A stretch of DNA of 64,000 nt, from positions 1,922,001-1,986,000 of the forward strand of contig CBDCAB010000006.1 of the NCBI GenBank assembly GCA_965213735.1, given 5' to 3'. Both the position numbers and the translations under genes were made by a program. The DNA is from CALDTK01 sp965213735. GTDB lineage: Bacteria; Bacteroidota; Bacteroidia; Chitinophagales; Saprospiraceae. Below, in pieces: positions 15,882-24,083 of the stretch (positions within the stretch are counted from its first letter, which is position 1; the number at the start of each line of letters is the position of its first letter). The notes beneath the pieces are model-generated. The model was not told the DNA's origin. It saw nothing but the letters and a program-made list of their open reading frames with translations, and ran no database searches.

Positions 15882-17075
15882 ATGCGCAAACGCATCTACC
15901 TCGATCATGCAGCGACTACGCCCGTTGCTTCCAGCGTGTTGGCCGCTATGCTGCCCTATTTTACTACAGAGTTCGGTAATGCGTCCAGTCGCTCGCACGT
16001 CTACGGTTGGGCAGCCAATCAAGCGGTAGAACGAGCAAGCGAGCAAGTGGCCGATTTGCTGCAAGTGCACCCGAACGAATTGACATTCACCAGCGGAAGC
16101 ACCGAGTCAATCAATCTCGCTATTCGAGGCGTGGCCCAGCGTTACCAACAGCTCGGGCGCCACCTCATCACTGCAGCCACAGCGCACTCAGCCGTGCTCG
16201 ACACCTGCGCGCAGCTAGAGAAAGAGGGTTTTGAAGTGACTTATTTGTCGCCTCGTAGCAATGGACTTATCTCAGTAGCTGATGTGCAGGCCGGACTACG
16301 CAAAGACACCATACTCTGTACGATGCTGTGGGCCAACAATGAGACAGGCGTCGTGCAGGATGTGGCGCAGATTGGTTCAGCTTGTCGCCAAAACCATACC
16401 CTCTTCTTTTGCGATGCAACGCAGGCCGTGGGCAAAGTACCTACGCATCCGCGCGAGCACAACATTGATCTGCTGGCCTGTTCGGCGCATAAATTTTACG
16501 GTCCTAAAGGTATCGGAGCGCTGTGGGTTTCGGAGGCGGAACCACGTGTATCGCTGGTGCCTCAAATCTTCGGCGGTGGGCATCAGGGAGGGCTGCGCTC
16601 CGGCACGCTTAATGTGCCTGGCATAGTTGGCATGGGGGAAGCTGCTGTTTTGGCGAAAGCTGAAATGGCATCGCAAGCAGAGCGGCTGCAACAACTACGC
16701 GATGACTTCGAGCAGAGGCTGAAAAGTCGATTGGCGCCGATCCTGATCAATGGCGGCGATGCAACACGGCTGCCACATATCGCGAACATATCAATCCGCT
16801 TTACTGAGGCAGAGGCCTTACTGACACAATTGCAGCGTAAAGTAGCCCTCGCCACCGGCAGCGCCTGCGCAAGTGCAGACCTCACGCCAAGCCACGTACT
16901 GCTGGCGATGGGTCTCTCAGCAGAAGACGCAAAGGCAGCCATCCGGGTGAGCCTGGGCAGGGACACAAGCGCAGCCGAAACAGCAGAAGCCGCGCGCCTC
17001 ATCATCGAAGCTGCCCTGCAACTGCGCAGCGAAAGTCCAGTCTTCGAACTTTATCAAGACGGCATCATCAACTAA
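15882..17075 (+). CDS. iscS: cysteine desulfurase, IscS/NifS family
   Basis: This PLP enzyme takes sulfur from cysteine for Fe-S cluster assembly and tRNA thiolation. The 397-residue protein starts at ATG 15882 with MRKRIYLDHAATTP, the family's usual first motif. The PLP lysine is K204 (SAHKFYGPKG) and the sulfur-accepting cysteine is C329 (GSACASADLTPSHVL). Codons upstream of 15882 lie antisense to the MutA-like gene and are not used. An A-type Fe-S carrier gene follows 43 bases downstream on the same strand, which supports a role in cluster assembly. An exact copy of the iterated 14-mer encodes VLAKA at residues 256-260. Confidence 0.95.
   Translation: MRKRIYLDHAATTPVASSVLAAMLPYFTTEFGNASSRSHVYGWAANQAVERASEQVADLLQVHPNELTFTSGSTESINLAIRGVAQRYQQLGRHLITAATAHSAVLDTCAQLEKEGFEVTYLSPRSNGLISVADVQAGLRKDTILCTMLWANNETGVVQDVAQIGSACRQNHTLFFCDATQAVGKVPTHPREHNIDLLACSAHKFYGPKGIGALWVSEAEPRVSLVPQIFGGGHQGGLRSGTLNVPGIVGMGEAAVLAKAEMASQAERLQQLRDDFEQRLKSRLAPILINGGDATRLPHIANISIRFTEAEALLTQLQRKVALATGSACASADLTPSHVLLAMGLSAEDAKAAIRVSLGRDTSAAETAEAARLIIEAALQLRSESPVFELYQDGIIN
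16647..16660 (+). repeat. iterated 14-mer, copy 2
   Basis: Exact GTTTTGGCGAAAGC followed by T, in iscS, read as VLAKA. Confidence 0.85.
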
Positions 17076-17118
17076 AGCCGACGCAACCGAGAGGCGCAGC
17101 CGATTGTACCTTTACTCT

Positions 17119-17445
17119 ATGCTTTTCGTCGATGATACTGCCAAGCAGCAAATTGCGAACATTCGCAGCAAAGATGGCTTGAGCCCCGAGCACTTTGTGC
17201 GCGTGAGCGTGACGAGTGGAGGCTGCTCAGGCCTTACGTATAAAATGGAATTCGATGATACACTCTCAGAGGCTGATCAAGTCTTTGAAGACAATGGCGA
17301 ACGCATCGTTACTGACTTGAAAAGCTTCATCTACTTAGCCAATACAAAATTGGTTTTTCGTGGAGGATTGGCTGGAACTGGCTTCTCGTTCGAAAATCCA
17401 AACGCCGCCCGCACCTGTGCCTGCGGCGAAAGCTTTTCTCTCTAA
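17119..17445 (+). CDS. A-type iron-sulfur carrier (HesB/IscA/SufA/ErpA family)
   Basis: This small scaffold or carrier passes Fe-S clusters to target enzymes. The 108-residue product has the three conserved cysteines: C36 in SGGCSGLTY and C100 and C102 in the C-terminal TCACGESF. The FENPNA segment before the last pair is also typical. I start at ATG 17119 (MLFVDDTAKQQI); the TTG five codons earlier overlaps a likely promoter-like TACCTTTA word. It lies directly behind iscS and could be its partner. Which of the IscA, SufA or ErpA subgroups it belongs to cannot be told from sequence alone. Confidence 0.92.
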   Translation: MLFVDDTAKQQIANIRSKDGLSPEHFVRVSVTSGGCSGLTYKMEFDDTLSEADQVFEDNGERIVTDLKSFIYLANTKLVFRGGLAGTGFSFENPNAARTCACGESFSL

Positions 17446-17453
17446 GCACTCAG

Positions 17454-17999
17454 CTAAGTCTGCTGGTGGAACTGACGGAAGTAAGCAGCACCTAGGCGCT
17501 CTGCTCGACCGTGATTGCGCTCAGGAATGGACGCGACAAAATCAAGATCAGCCTCCATAATCGCTTCAATTGAAGCAGTGCGCAGCAAGTGCAACAGCGG
17601 GTAAGGTGCCCGGTGAATCCACTGCGCCACGTCATCCTCCGCTACATCTGCAAAGCGGTACTGAGGATGAAAGCTTGCCAACTCCAGCACATCAGCATAG
17701 CGGGTAGCGAGCAGCAAATGGGCCTCAGCTTCGATGTCGAGAAAGTCTTCAAAGGCATAGTGCGCACCTGTGGCTGTTTGCGGTAGCATGAGCAGTGCCG
17801 TCTCCACGCTAGGAGTTTGCAGCATGCGCTTAGCGAGGATATCGAGAGCTACGACAGGATCACTAGCTGCTGGCGCCGGAACGAGTAAAATTCGGCCTGC
17901 AGCGAAAGGTCGGCGCGCGAAGGGGCAAAATGCCTGTCCGACAATTACCTCCTGGAGCCAATGCTGCGTAGCCTCGACTGCGGCCTCAGCCTCGCCCAT
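17454..17999 (-). CDS. DUF1415 family protein
   Basis: A 181-residue cytoplasmic protein of a conserved but functionally uncharacterised family. The hallmark N-terminal segment EVIVGQAFCPFARRP and the central ASFHPQYRFADVAEDDVAQW followed by RAPYPLLHLLRTASI are visible. No signal peptide or membrane segment is seen. The gene is convergent with the Fe-S carrier gene (8 bases between stops) and follows the next minus-strand gene by 11 bases, so it may be second in a two-gene unit. Confidence 0.85.
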   Translation of the reverse strand: MGEAEAAVEATQHWLQEVIVGQAFCPFARRPFAAGRILLVPAPAASDPVVALDILAKRMLQTPSVETALLMLPQTATGAHYAFEDFLDIEAEAHLLLATRYADVLELASFHPQYRFADVAEDDVAQWIHRAPYPLLHLLRTASIEAIMEADLDFVASIPERNHGRAERLGAAYFRQFHQQT

Positions 18000-18010
18000 A
18001 GCTTTAGATG

Positions 18011-18370
18011 CTACAGCGCAATTACTTCAGCGTCAATGTCATGACGCTCGATGGTGCGGACGGCGAAAGCTTTGTGACCGTGTGGAGCCAGCAGGTAGAG
18101 CTTGCCGTTTTGCTGCGAGGCAACAGCACTGATCAGCTTCCACTTCGACACGTTATGATCGTAATCTTCATCCTTTAGCGCAATCTCGAAATAGCTTTTA
18201 CGCTTGCTTTTGACGCCAGTAATATCAGGTGCCATGATCTCTCCCCCATCGGTGTCGCGGCGGAAGGTGCCAGGGGCATCAAAACCTTCTATGTTGGCAC
18301 GGACCTTATCGTAGCCTTGGCTTTTAACCCAAGTAAGTGCCTTTTCGAAGAGTTCTTGATCCTTAGCCAT
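18011..18370 (-). CDS. conserved hypothetical protein, 119 aa
   Basis: A small soluble protein without signal peptide. The segment APDITGVKSKRKSYFEIALKDEDYD, with an Asp, a Glu and a Lys on adjacent predicted strands, is reminiscent of a PD-(D/E)XK nuclease-type core, followed by NGKLYLLAPHGH. This similarity is weak and I do not assign a function. It is upstream of the DUF1415 gene with 11 bases between them, and divergent from the small membrane protein at 18541. Confidence 0.6.
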   Translation of the reverse strand: MAKDQELFEKALTWVKSQGYDKVRANIEGFDAPGTFRRDTDGGEIMAPDITGVKSKRKSYFEIALKDEDYDHNVSKWKLISAVASQQNGKLYLLAPHGHKAFAVRTIERHDIDAEVIAL

Positions 18371-18502
18371 GGACTGTTTTTTAGGTGGTTATATGTTGGT
18401 AGCGAAGGGGCGAATATAGCCGAAGCAAATTAGCCTTGAGCTGCTACTGCGGCAAGCTTTGTTGGTGCGATGAAAATTTCACGAGCTCTGGGTCGGGCTC
18501 CC

Positions 18503-18510
18503 TACCTTTG
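18503..18510 (+). promoter_or_regulatory. candidate -7 promoter element
   Basis: TACCTTTG matches the Bacteroidota -7 consensus TAnnTTTG and lies 30 bases before the ATG at 18541. The matching -33 element is poor (TTTC near 18476), so only the -7 box is supported. Confidence 0.5.
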
Positions 18511-18540
18511 CAGCCCCAACCAAACGCGCCCGCACCAGCG

Positions 18541-18699
18541 ATGTCTACCGAAGCGAAAAAATCTACCCGTACCTACTGGCTCATTTTTGCCATCACCCTG
18601 GTGATTATGCTAGCCTTTTTGGTGATCGATCCCACTTGGTTTTGGGTGCCACTGCCCTTTGTCTTGACCTTTTTTGTCAAGGCGATCGGCTACATGTAG
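18541..18699 (+). CDS. small two-helix membrane protein
   Basis: A 52-residue product (MSTEAKKSTRTYWLIF) with a short charged N-terminus and two hydrophobic segments (about 12-30 and 34-50) separated by DPTWFW, so probably a hairpin in the inner membrane. The ATG at 18541 fits the TACCTTTG box at 18503. Upstream in-frame codons are low-complexity and would lie before that box. It is convergent with the YihY-family gene, 6 bases between stops. No family recognised. Confidence 0.6.
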   Translation: MSTEAKKSTRTYWLIFAITLVIMLAFLVIDPTWFWVPLPFVLTFFVKAIGYM

Positions 18700-18705
18700 G
18701 GTGGC

Positions 18706-19761
18706 TTAGCTGCGGGTTTCAGTGCGTGCTTGGTGGCGGAAAGGCTCACCTGGGCTAGCGGGAGTCGGCAGTTCCTCCTTATTACCGTCGCCATGCAGAC
18801 CACCTGCCTCAGTTGGCTTGGGCTTTTGCTCAACATCCTTTTTAGTGACGCGCTCGGCTTCTGATGCTTCGATGCGTTTGGTCTTCTTGATGATCTGCAC
18901 GGCAGACTTGCTCGGCAGCACAGGGTGGCCCGTTTCTCGACCGAGCGTCCAGATAAACTCTGCCCCGAGAAACACGATTTGGCTCGAGTAGTAGGTCCAC
19001 ACCAGTAGCGCTACCAGTGAGCCTGCTGCTCCAAACCCGCTGGTAATGGTGGAGTTGCCGATGTAGTAGCTGATGCCAAAGCGCCCAAGTGAAAAGAGTA
19101 CAGCTGTAAAAAGCGAGCCCCACAGTACTTCACGCCAGCGGATGCGCACGTCGGCCAGGTACTTAAAGATCAGCGCGAACACACCTGCAGTCATAGCGAT
19201 GCTCACAATCACCCCAATGACGGCGAGGCTGATTTCTCCCACAATCGAGAAGTACTCCCCGATTTTCCCGCTGAGGCCCACAGCTACAGCATTTACCACC
19301 AGCGATACGAGGAGGATAAAGCCTATACCCAAAACCATTGCAAAGGAGGTAACCCGCGACACGAGGAAGCCGAGGATGCTGTTCGATGGTTTGGATTCGA
19401 TTTCCCAGATGGCATCCAGGCTCAGCTTCAGCTGGTTGAAAGCTCCGGTAGCTGCAAAAAGTAGCGTTGCCACACCGAGAATGGTAGCCCACCAGGTGTC
19501 GCCGGAGTTATAACTCGCCTCCACCAGCTCTTGAATTTGCGTGGCGGTGTCGGCACCCATCAGGTCATCGAGCTGAGCAAATAGTTCGCCTCGCACCGCC
19601 TCTTTACCAAATACGAAGCCTGCCACGGCCACAATTACGATGACAATAGGTGCAATCGAGAAGGTGGTGTAGTAGGCCAGGGCCGCGCCTTTTGTAAAGC
19701 CATCATCCTCGATATAGGCTTGGATCATGGTCTTCGCGAAATTCCAGATCTTCTTAAACAT
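18706..19761 (-). CDS. YihY/BrkB family inner-membrane protein
   Basis: A 351-residue multi-spanning membrane protein. The start MFKKIWNFAKTMIQAYIEDD, the motif KGAALAYYTTFSIAPIVIVIVAVAGF, and the late segment SYYIGNSTITSGFGAAGSLVALLVWTYYSSQIVFLGAEF are diagnostic of the family once mislabelled ribonuclease BN. About six membrane helices are visible up to residue 265, followed by a charged, proline-rich cytoplasmic tail. Transport or envelope roles have been proposed for relatives; the substrate is unknown. It is probably monocistronic or transcribed behind the topoisomerase gene 77 bases upstream. Confidence 0.92.
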   Translation of the reverse strand: MFKKIWNFAKTMIQAYIEDDGFTKGAALAYYTTFSIAPIVIVIVAVAGFVFGKEAVRGELFAQLDDLMGADTATQIQELVEASYNSGDTWWATILGVATLLFAATGAFNQLKLSLDAIWEIESKPSNSILGFLVSRVTSFAMVLGIGFILLVSLVVNAVAVGLSGKIGEYFSIVGEISLAVIGVIVSIAMTAGVFALIFKYLADVRIRWREVLWGSLFTAVLFSLGRFGISYYIGNSTITSGFGAAGSLVALLVWTYYSSQIVFLGAEFIWTLGRETGHPVLPSKSAVQIIKKTKRIEASEAERVTKKDVEQKPKPTEAGGLHGDGNKEELPTPASPGEPFRHQARTETRS

Positions 19762-19838
19762 ATGGTGCGAGATTGCTTGCTAGATGAAGGTGTTCGCCCT
19801 CCGGGTTGTTGGCTAAGGTACGGCACTCACGCCGCGCA

Positions 19839-20876
19839 TCAGGGCTCCGGTTCGAGTTGGGCCGCTTTTATCAGGTCGAGCGTGTACTGTTCGTAGGGCA
19901 GGAGTTTTCCCGGCTTGGGGTCATTGTGTTTCCAGGGCGTGTTGGGCAGTTCTTGATTTGCAGCTTTCGCCAAAACTTCAGGATGGATATAATACTGTCG
20001 GCAAACGCTGAGGGTATTGCCGAGGTCCTTGGCAACGCGTCTCACCAGTTGCGTTTCGAGCTTGCCGCGCTTTTTCTCTTGAAACTCAGCGAGTACTTCT
20101 GGATAATACTTTACACCTAGGCTGGTGCCTGCCCAAGTGCGAAAGTCCTTGGCGCTAAACCGATCGCCCATGTGCTCGTGGATGTAGTCGTTTACGTGAG
20201 CACTGTCGAGCGACTGGGTGCGACCATCATCATCTTTGTAGCTAAACAAGCGGTACCCCGGCAATTCTGAGACTTCGTGTACCAAGCGTTTGAGCTGCCG
20301 GTTTTTGATCGTCACGCGGCGAAATTTGCCGCTTTTAGCATTAAAACACAGCTTGAGCTCATCGCTCTCATCGACGTGTCGGCGCCGCAGGGTGGTAAGC
20401 CCATAAGTATGATTTTGCTCTTCGTAGCGGCGGCTGCCTATGCGCAAATGCGTTTTATCGAGCAGTCTGATTACTAATGCGAGCATACGCTCTTCGTCCC
20501 ACGTGCGGCGCCGCAACTGCCGGGCCACCTCCTCGCGCAGAAGCGGTAATTTCTCTGCAAACTCTACGAGCTTATCAAACTTAGCTCTTTGCCGATAAGC
20601 AGTGTAGGCATCGTGGTAGATATACTGCTTACGGCCTTTCGCGTCGCGACCCGTACACTGCAAATGACCATTGGGGAGCTTGCATATCCATACATCCGAC
20701 CACTGGGGAGGGATGACCATATTTTCTACGCGCTCCAAAACTTCCTCGTCTTTACACAACTTACCGTCCGCATCGCAGATCACTACTTTCTCCCCGCGAG
20801 GCTGTCGGTAGTAGCCCTCGCCCTCATCCGAGGTGTAGCAAAGGGCTGTCGGAAGTGCTACTTTTTCTACAGTCAC
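19839..20876 (-). CDS. DNA topoisomerase IB (poxvirus-like)
   Basis: This enzyme relaxes supercoils through a 3'-phosphotyrosyl intermediate. The 345-residue size fits bacterial members. An N-terminal DNA-binding part (IPPQWSDVWICKLPNGHLQCTGRD) is followed by the catalytic domain: LRIGSRRYEEQNHTYGLTTL with an active Arg, the beta-hairpin Lys in NAKSGKFRR, KDFRTWAGT with a second Arg, and CRQYYIHPEV carrying the nucleophile Tyr. The start is GTG 20876 (VTVEKVALP). It overlaps no neighbour; the polysaccharide-deacetylase-like gene lies 31 bases upstream on the same strand. Copy 3 of the iterated 14-mer encodes VLAKAANQ here. Confidence 0.93.
   Translation of the reverse strand: MTVEKVALPTALCYTSDEGEGYYRQPRGEKVVICDADGKLCKDEEVLERVENMVIPPQWSDVWICKLPNGHLQCTGRDAKGRKQYIYHDAYTAYRQRAKFDKLVEFAEKLPLLREEVARQLRRRTWDEERMLALVIRLLDKTHLRIGSRRYEEQNHTYGLTTLRRRHVDESDELKLCFNAKSGKFRRVTIKNRQLKRLVHEVSELPGYRLFSYKDDDGRTQSLDSAHVNDYIHEHMGDRFSAKDFRTWAGTSLGVKYYPEVLAEFQEKKRGKLETQLVRRVAKDLGNTLSVCRQYYIHPEVLAKAANQELPNTPWKHNDPKPGKLLPYEQYTLDLIKAAQLEPEP
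19963..19976 (-). repeat. iterated 14-mer, copy 3
   Basis: Exact match on the minus strand, followed by T, in the topoisomerase IB gene, read as VLAKA. Confidence 0.85.
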
Positions 20877-20907
20877 ACCACCTGAAGAGATGGAGACTGG
20901 TAGATGT

Positions 20908-22143
20908 TTAAGGCCGGGATAGTATTGTCAGAATTTTTTTATACGCCTCTCGCCAGCCTTGCCATCCATCGAGTGCACTTAAAGAACTGTTGTGCCATAT
21001 GAGGTGCAATCCAGAGCGCGATTGGCGGCATTCAGCATCTAATTTTTCGCAGAGTTCTACGAACTGTTTTGGCGAAAGCTGTAAATAATGTCTTCCCGTG
21101 GCCTCCATAGCATGAGGTGGGTCGAGCAGCAAACGGCTGCAGGTATTGGCGCGTAAATTAAACCAGCGCAAACGGCGGGCGGTGCCGAGTCGAAATCCAC
21201 AGGCATCCGCCCAGCCAAACGAGTAGTCCTGCTCGATACCCTGCTCCTGCAATTGACGCATGGTGTCGGGTAGCTGCATGCGTAAATAGTGCTGTCGACT
21301 CACACGAGGTGCCTTGCGTGCAAACTGCTCAAAGCGCTTGATTTCCTCTTGCAGTAGCCTAGCATCCTTACTCGTGCGATAACTAGGATGAATTCCGAGT
21401 TCAGTGGCAAAGGCCAGCTCGGCAAATAGATTTTTCCAACGCGGATCATCTTGCTGAAAACCTGGATCGAGCCGCGTCCCGTAGCCAAGCAACACGAATA
21501 CTGTCAGCTCCAACCCTAACCGCTCGTGAAGTTGCTGAATAAGCTTCCAGGAAGCAAAGGGATCTGATTTTCCAAGCAGCGTAATACTGACTGCTCGCGC
21601 GCCCGCAAAATTGAGCTGCTGTACGTGCCGGACGAGCACCCCGAGCTGCCGCAAAGGACTTTTGCCTCTCACGGCAGCGGCTGAGTCGACATCTAAGGTG
21701 CTGCGAGGCGGCAAGCTTTGCATGCGTGGGCTATCGGTGCGGCCAGCTGCGGCATAGAGCGCTTTCGCCAAAACCTGTGCTAACCGATCGGCCAAGGGAA
21801 TATGTCCAAACCCTTGCTGAACCACGCGGTACGCGCTGGCTGGCACCCTATCGTGCGCATCACGCTGCTGACTAGCATACCAATCATAGTCGCACAGCAG
21901 ATAAAACATACCCGCCAGCGGATCGTCCATGACGGGACAGGCGCAAGCCCCAAAGCTGCCCCAACTGAAGCTATGCTGATCGCGCACACCATTCTCGCTG
22001 AGCAAGCCTTCTGGCCTGAGGTGCACATACTTCGAATCGGAGGAGACCTTACTCGTGCTGTACACCAGGTGCAGGTCATAATCATTATCTTGACTGGAGG
22101 GCAGCAACTCCCAGTCGAACTGCTCACACAGCCACGTGCACAC
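20908..22143 (-). CDS. polysaccharide deacetylase-like protein with DUF7033-type N-terminus
   Basis: The pattern matches Bacteroidota proteins with an N-terminal DUF7033-like region (FYLLCDYDWY...DAHDRVPAS...IPLADRLAQVL) joined to a NodB-type deacetylase-like domain (STLDVDSAAAV, ELGIHPSYRTSKD, VSRQHYLRMQLPDTM, DYSFGWADACGFRLGTAR). The DVD and HPSY motifs suggest metal-binding residues are kept, although the substrate is unknown. The only usual start codon near the front is GTG 22143. In-frame codons upstream (PRLEYVCTWLCEQF across the GTG) still look like family sequence and are open to a stop near 22245, so translation may begin earlier at a non-standard codon. It contains two copies of the iterated 14-mer in different frames. 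Confidence 0.7.
   Translation of the reverse strand: MCTWLCEQFDWELLPSSQDNDYDLHLVYSTSKVSSDSKYVHLRPEGLLSENGVRDQHSFSWGSFGACACPVMDDPLAGMFYLLCDYDWYASQQRDAHDRVPASAYRVVQQGFGHIPLADRLAQVLAKALYAAAGRTDSPRMQSLPPRSTLDVDSAAAVRGKSPLRQLGVLVRHVQQLNFAGARAVSITLLGKSDPFASWKLIQQLHERLGLELTVFVLLGYGTRLDPGFQQDDPRWKNLFAELAFATELGIHPSYRTSKDARLLQEEIKRFEQFARKAPRVSRQHYLRMQLPDTMRQLQEQGIEQDYSFGWADACGFRLGTARRLRWFNLRANTCSRLLLDPPHAMEATGRHYLQLSPKQFVELCEKLDAECRQSRSGLHLIWHNSSLSALDGWQGWREAYKKILTILSRP
21066..21079 (+). repeat. iterated 14-mer, copy 4
   Basis: Exact match followed by T; lies antisense in the deacetylase-like gene, whose coding strand reads it as LSPKQ. Confidence 0.85.
21761..21774 (-). repeat. iterated 14-mer, copy 5
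   Basis: Exact match on the minus strand in the same gene as copy 4 but in another frame, read as VLAKA. Confidence 0.85.
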
Positions 22144-22333
22144 GTATTCCAGCCGCGGAGATGCCTCATCTGCAGTGACTTGAAGCCGAAGTGGGCGGGT
22201 CGAAGTAGGGGTCGAGATAAAAAAACCTTTAGAAAATACCTGAATTCGTCAAGTATGGCGCAGAAATAGCGATTAAATTGTGCTTTAACAGCAGATGTGC
22301 AAACGACTTGCTGAAATTCGTGTTACAATCACC

Positions 22334-23122
22334 ATGGGCCTCAACCGACAACTCTCTCTTACCATCGCATTTTTGGTCGCCGCGACCAGCATAATGTTTG
22401 GGCAAGAGGTGCTGCTGCCCAGAGCGTATGAGACCACCAATGTCGGTATCGTCTACGACCGCGAGGTGAGCTTTCCTGTAGCCCTGCACACCAACGGGTT
22501 TTATTTCGGCATCAACTCCGGCAAGCTCAAAACGTATTACCAGACCTCCTTCTGGGGGATTAGCCTTGGGCACCTCAAGCACCCCCGCGAGTTCAAGCAA
22601 TCGAATGGCCCCGGCCTGCGCAATGGAGCAGGTAGTTATATCTACGGCAAGCGCAACAACCTCATCCCCATCCGTGCCTACAAAGGCTGGAAGCGCTATT
22701 ACTCAGGCAAAGATCGGCGGCGGGGTGTGGCAGTCGGAACCTCCTTCCAACTCGGTCTCACTGCCGGCCTCACCAAAGCTTATACCTTACAGATTGGCCG
22801 ACTAGGGCAAGATGGCGGACCTGCCACCAACAGATTCACCACCTACGAAGACGATCCCGTAGCCTTTCTCGAGCGCAATCGCATTGAAGGCGCAGGAGGT
22901 TTGAGGCGAGGATGGTCCGAACTCAAGATTTATCCTGGCATTAATGCTAAAGCTGCCGTCCACCTCGATTGGGGAGCCTTTGACGAATTTATGCGCGGCA
23001 TCGATGCGGGTATCATGATTGATGCTTTTCCCAACGCTATTCCCCTGCTGACTCCCGAAGCCGACAATCAGCCGCTGTTCATCAACTTCTACCTAGCTTT
23101 ACAGCTCGGCAAGCGACGCTAG
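22334..23122 (+). CDS. conserved secreted or outer-membrane protein of unknown function
   Basis: A 262-residue protein starting at ATG 22334 (MGLNRQLSLTIAFLV) with a signal peptide ending near SIMFGQ. The mature part alternates polar and aromatic residues (GFYFGINSGKLKTYYQTSFWGISLGHLKH; RRGVAVGTSFQLGLTAGLTKAYTLQIG) and ends FINFYLALQLGKRR, a pattern consistent with an outer-membrane beta-barrel. I do not recognise a named family. Thirteen in-frame codons upstream of 22334 are ignored because they would precede the signal sequence. It is divergent from the deacetylase-like gene and precedes lipA by about 80 bases. Confidence 0.65.
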   Translation: MGLNRQLSLTIAFLVAATSIMFGQEVLLPRAYETTNVGIVYDREVSFPVALHTNGFYFGINSGKLKTYYQTSFWGISLGHLKHPREFKQSNGPGLRNGAGSYIYGKRNNLIPIRAYKGWKRYYSGKDRRRGVAVGTSFQLGLTAGLTKAYTLQIGRLGQDGGPATNRFTTYEDDPVAFLERNRIEGAGGLRRGWSELKIYPGINAKAAVHLDWGAFDEFMRGIDAGIMIDAFPNAIPLLTPEADNQPLFINFYLALQLGKRR

Positions 23123-23201
23123 GCGACGCTTCTCCTCCGAACTGTGTCAATCGGTTTTTCTAGGTTCAACTACCTGGATTGGCCGCCGTTTACGCTTTGC
23201 T

Positions 23202-24071
23202 ATGGTCGAACTTCCCGTTGCAAATTCACCTACTCGCACGCGCAAGCCTGATTGGCTCCGCGTGAAGCTGCCTATCGGGCCCGACTACAAACGCGTTCGT
23301 AAACTCGTCGACGAATACCAGCTTCACACCATTTGCCAAAGCGGCAACTGCCCTAACATGGGCGAATGCTGGGGAGCAGGTACGGCAACCTTCATGATCC
23401 TGGGCAATACCTGCACGAGGTCATGCTCTTTTTGCGCAGTCAAAACTGGCCGGCCGAGCGAATACGATGAGGATGAGCCGCGACGCGTCGCCGAAGCAAT
23501 CGACCTGATGCAAGTCAAGCACGCCGTCCTCACCAGTGTCAACAGAGACGAACTCAAAGATCGCGGTGCAGAGATTTGGTACCAGACGGTACGTGCAATC
23601 AAGACGAGGACTCCGCAGACGACCATCGAGACCTTGATCCCTGACACGCGTGGCAACTGGGACGCTCTGGCGCGTATGATCGATGGCGGCCAGGAAGTAG
23701 TGAGCCATAATATGGAGACTGTTCCTCGCCTTTACCGCAAAGTGCGCCCCCAGGCTAAATACCTCCGTTCACTCGAGCAGATTCTACGCACCAAGCAGGC
23801 AGGCAAGCGCACGAAGTCAGGCATTATGGTTGGCTTGGGCGAGCAGCCTGAAGAGGTATTTGCCGCCATGGATGATTTGCTTGCCCACGGCTGCGACGTG
23901 CTCACGCTCGGTCAGTACCTCCAGCCAACGCGCATGCACATTGCCGTTGCTGAGTTTGTCACTCCAGCACAGTTTGCTGAATACAAGCAGGTAGGTCTTG
24001 CCAAGGGCTTTGATTTCGTGGAATCGGGACCGCTCGTGCGCTCGAGCTATCATGCCGAGCGCCACTTGTAG
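23202..24071 (+). CDS. lipA: lipoyl synthase
   Basis: This radical-SAM enzyme inserts two sulfurs into octanoyl groups on lipoyl domains of 2-oxoacid dehydrogenases. Both clusters are visible: the auxiliary-cluster cysteines C45, C50 and C56 (CQSGNCPNMGEC) and the radical-SAM motif C71, C75, C78 (CTRSCSFC). The C-terminal RSSYHAE segment contains the conserved serine ligand. The length of 289 residues is normal. It is convergent with the alkaline phosphatase gene, 12 bases between stops. Confidence 0.97.
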   Translation: MVELPVANSPTRTRKPDWLRVKLPIGPDYKRVRKLVDEYQLHTICQSGNCPNMGECWGAGTATFMILGNTCTRSCSFCAVKTGRPSEYDEDEPRRVAEAIDLMQVKHAVLTSVNRDELKDRGAEIWYQTVRAIKTRTPQTTIETLIPDTRGNWDALARMIDGGQEVVSHNMETVPRLYRKVRPQAKYLRSLEQILRTKQAGKRTKSGIMVGLGEQPEEVFAAMDDLLAHGCDVLTLGQYLQPTRMHIAVAEFVTPAQFAEYKQVGLAKGFDFVESGPLVRSSYHAERHL

Positions 24072-24083
24072 TAAATAGCTTGC

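Noticed and set aside
17425..18071. GGCGAAAGCT cores at 17425 and 18062
   Set aside because: They lack the GTTTT half of the word; ten-base matches are too short to count with confidence.
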